Positions 5,419-7,067 of a stretch of DNA of 7,067 nucleotides are shown here, piece by piece. This DNA comes from Deltaproteobacteria bacterium UBA5329 (GTDB lineage: Bacteria > Desulfobacterota > Syntrophorhabdia > Syntrophorhabdales > Syntrophorhabdaceae). Numbering within the stretch: the first letter of the stretch is position 1; the number at the start of each line of letters is the position of its first letter. The stretch covers positions 61,080-68,146 of the forward strand of contig DHQV01000067.1 in NCBI GenBank assembly GCA_002408185.1. The letters run 5' to 3'. The notes below the pieces were generated by a model. That model was not told the DNA's origin, ran no database searches, and saw only the letters and a program-made list of their open reading frames with translations. Position numbers and translations under genes: made by a program.

Positions 5419-6183
5419 TTACTCATTCTTGATCTCGCCTGTTTTGGTGATCACGACAGTTTCTACGGGGATAACTTTTCCTGATCTCTGGAGTGCAGCC
5501 CTGACAATGGCCGGCATCTTGGAACAGCAGGGCACTTCCATTATCGCTATTGTGACACTTTTTATGTTCGCAGTGGAGAAGATTGCCGTAAACCTGGCTA
5601 TGTATTCTTCCGTGTCATCGAATTTCGGGCAGCCTACCATGAGCACCTTGCCCGCCAGGAGATCCTCGTGAAAGTCGGGATGCGCCGCCGGTACGCAGTC
5701 GGAAGCCACGAGGAGGTCCGCGTTCCTCAGAAAAGGGGCCGTGGGAGGGATGAGCTTGATCTGGACCGGCCAGTGGGTAAGACGGGTCGTACGCGGCGAG
5801 ACAGACGTACTGCCTGTTTCCTTTTCCGCCGCAAGCCGGGTGAACATCTGGATATCCGCTGACGGACATCCGCACGGCATTGCTGCGTCCCGGCTTAACG
5901 AAGCTGTATTACCGGCGCATTCCTTTTCCCGGTCGGACCTTTTTTGAGAAAGATATTTTTCAACCGCCTCGGGATCAAAGGAATCGGCTTCCCTTTCTAT
6001 TATAGTGATAGCATCCTGAGGACACGTGCCGAGACAGGCGGCGAGCCCGTCGCAATACTTGTCCGCCACAAGCCGGGCCTTTCCACCCTGAAGCTCTATA
6101 GCTCCTTCTGCACAGGCGCTTACGCACTGCCCGCACCCATTACATTTCTCCTCATCGATACAGACTATCTTTCTCTTCACCAT
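5419..6183 (-). CDS. Dicluster ferredoxin-type protein with extra C-terminal cysteine motifs, hcp partner
   Basis: The 254-aa protein opens with a bacterial ferredoxin domain. Motif one is C14-x2-C17-x2-C20-x3-C24. Motif two is C44-x5-C50-x3-C54-P, with Leu47 where a second cysteine would be. A linker follows with CGCPSA (104-109). The C-terminal domain of about 120 residues carries WPVQIKLIPPTAPFLRNADL (138-157), ASDCVP (160-165), GCPKFDD (184-190) and VPCCSK (217-222). This architecture recurs in anaerobes beside hcp or other redox genes. It probably passes electrons to hybrid cluster protein, but the C-terminal domain's role is unknown. I place the start at ATG 6183, with AGGGG six bases upstream and a family-like N-terminus MVKRKIVCIDEEKC. 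An in-frame ATG at 6234, also with GGAAAG upstream, would add 17 unlikely residues encoded by the hairpin at 6202-6226. The gap to the hcp stop is 81 bp. Confidence 0.88.
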   Translation of the reverse strand: MVKRKIVCIDEEKCNGCGQCVSACAEGAIELQGGKARLVADKYCDGLAACLGTCPQDAITIIEREADSFDPEAVEKYLSQKRSDREKECAGNTASLSRDAAMPCGCPSADIQMFTRLAAEKETGSTSVSPRTTRLTHWPVQIKLIPPTAPFLRNADLLVASDCVPAAHPDFHEDLLAGKVLMVGCPKFDDTEEYIARFTAIFSTANIKSVTIAIMEVPCCSKMPAIVRAALQRSGKVIPVETVVITKTGEIKNE

Positions 6184-6189
6184 CTCGGG

Positions 6190-6226
6190 CCCCTGTTTTT
6201 GAGGGGGCCGCTTTAAGCGGCCCCCT
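6190..6226 (-). promoter_or_regulatory. Hairpin in the hcp-ferredoxin gap, with alternative pairing to the ferredoxin Shine-Dalgarno
   Basis: On the minus strand a perfect 10-bp GC-rich stem (6226-6217 with 6211-6202, loop 6216-6212) lies between the two genes. No U-run follows, so it is not a standard terminator. The end of its 3' arm, CCCCT (6206-6202), is complementary to AGGGG (6194-6190), the Shine-Dalgarno of the ferredoxin gene. That pairing would form a second, mutually exclusive hairpin. When the large hairpin forms, the Shine-Dalgarno is free. Role as mRNA stabiliser or translational switch is inferred. Confidence 0.5.
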
Positions 6227-6264
6227 GATTTCATTTCTTTCCGTCGGCCTTTAGCCGTTTTCCC

Positions 6265-7067
6265 TTAGCCTCCCAATATTTCCCTCAGATCCTGGTCAGG
6301 CGTCGTGATCGGCTTGATGGCGTACTTCTCGACGAGCACGTTGAGTACGTTCGGGGTCACGAATGCGGGCAGAGTGGGCCCCAGTCGGATATTCTTGATC
6401 CCGAGATAGAAGAGTGTGAGGAGTATTGCCACGGCCTTCTGCTCATACCAGGAGAGAATTAGCGACAATGGCAGTTCGTTGACGCCTACATTAAATGCAT
6501 TTGCAAGCGCTACCGCTATCTGGATCGCCGAGTACGCATCGTTGCACTGTCCTACATCGAGAAGGCGCGGAATTCCGCCGATGTCGCCGAGCTTCTGATC
6601 GAAGAAACGGAATTTGCCGCAGGCAAGTGTAAGGACGATGCAATCCTCGGGAACCTTTTCGACGAACTCCGTATAGTAGTTTCTCCCGGGATTTGCCCCG
6701 TCACAGCCTGCAACGAGGAAGAAATGGCGGATCTTTCCCGCCTTGACCGCGTCAATGACCTTGTCGGCCACGCTCATTATGGTATTGCGGGCGAAGCCCA
6801 CCATTACCGAACCCCCCTCGGAGTCAGCGGTAAAACCAGGAAGGGCAAGCGCCCTTTCTATTGCAGGCGTAAAATCTCCATCCTTCAGGTGCTTCACGCC
6901 CGGCCAGGCGACAGGGCCCGCCGTAAAGATATTTTCTTTGTACGAGTCGAGCGGTCTCTGGATACAGTTGGTGGTCATGACGATAGACCCCGGAAATGCC
7001 GCGAATTCCCTGTGCTGGTTTTGCCAGGCAGTCCCGTAATGGCCGTAGAAGTGTGCGTATTTTTTCA
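6265..7067 (-). CDS. hcp: Hybrid cluster protein (hydroxylamine reductase / prismane protein), C-terminal half
   Basis: The frame is open from the window edge to TAA at 6265. It gives 266 residues, about half of a class I Hcp of about 550 aa; the N-terminal cysteine cluster lies outside. The visible part starts KKYAHFYGHYGTAWQNQ, then TTNC34 (31-34), AGC121DGANPGR, LAC149GKFRF, DVGQC174NDAY and E208-Q-K210. These correspond to the hybrid 4Fe-2O-2S cluster ligands known from Desulfovibrio Hcp: four cysteines, one of them persulfidated, plus Glu and Lys. The spacings C121-C149 (28) and C149-C174 (25) fit that family and exclude CO dehydrogenase. Hcp reduces nitric oxide to nitrous oxide at high affinity, has weaker hydroxylamine reductase activity, and in E. 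coli takes part in protein S-nitrosylation. It is cytoplasmic. The ferredoxin gene follows. Any HcpR/FNR-type operator would be upstream of the gene and is not visible. Confidence 0.97.
   Translation of the reverse strand, partial: KKYAHFYGHYGTAWQNQHREFAAFPGSIVMTTNCIQRPLDSYKENIFTAGPVAWPGVKHLKDGDFTPAIERALALPGFTADSEGGSVMVGFARNTIMSVADKVIDAVKAGKIRHFFLVAGCDGANPGRNYYTEFVEKVPEDCIVLTLACGKFRFFDQKLGDIGGIPRLLDVGQCNDAYSAIQIAVALANAFNVGVNELPLSLILSWYEQKAVAILLTLFYLGIKNIRLGPTLPAFVTPNVLNVLVEKYAIKPITTPDQDLREILGG

Noticed and set aside
6265..7067. Carbon monoxide dehydrogenase (CooS) rather than Hcp
   Set aside because: The sequence has the Hcp-specific TTNCIQ, GCDGANPGR and E-x-K ligand pattern with Hcp spacing.

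Overview
The window holds nine protein-coding genes and no RNA genes, CRISPR array, insertion sequence or clear phage module. Roughly balanced base composition, together with hybrid cluster protein, a cysteine-rich ferredoxin, a radical SAM enzyme and a SagB-type oxidoreductase, suggests an anaerobic or microaerophilic bacterium. A Desulfobacterota-like host (Syntrophia/Syntrophorhabdia style) is my best guess, but it is only an inference from gene content.

Layout. Bases 1-744 (minus) carry the 5' part of a DUF89 damage-control phosphatase, cut by the window edge. A 247-bp divergent spacer has a strong extended -10 promoter facing right. It drives 992-1942 (plus), a 316-aa protein not recognised as a whole; its ends look like a split, divergent PIN-type nuclease fold. 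A 117-bp spacer with degenerate repeats and a possible long-stem terminator separates it from a convergent two-gene minus-strand operon. That operon is a SagB-type FMN oxidoreductase (3884-3135) followed after 19 bp by a radical SAM enzyme (3115-2060), with a recognisable promoter at 3943-3915. A small membrane protein of the YvlD/phage-holin-4 family (4002-4361, plus) meets a secreted PLD-family nuclease (4888-4358, minus) tail to tail, and their stop codons overlap.

The right third (7067-4922, minus) looks like a nitrosative/oxidative-stress cluster: hybrid cluster protein hcp (C-terminal half visible), a 254-aa ferredoxin-type protein with many extra cysteines, and a single-domain cupin, closed by an intrinsic terminator at 4952-4922. 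The likely logic is that the ferredoxin supplies electrons to Hcp, in place of the NADH-dependent Hcr found beside hcp in enterobacteria. The cupin has its own candidate promoter and may be co-transcribed or independently expressed.

Most interesting points: the PIN-like protein with a large internal insertion; an RNA hairpin between hcp and the ferredoxin gene that may control access to the ferredoxin Shine-Dalgarno; the missing cysteine in the second ferredoxin cluster motif; an aligned Glu-to-Met change in the cupin; and a 21-bp duplication of the radical SAM gene's translation start region. I found no obviously new multi-gene defence or RiPP system.
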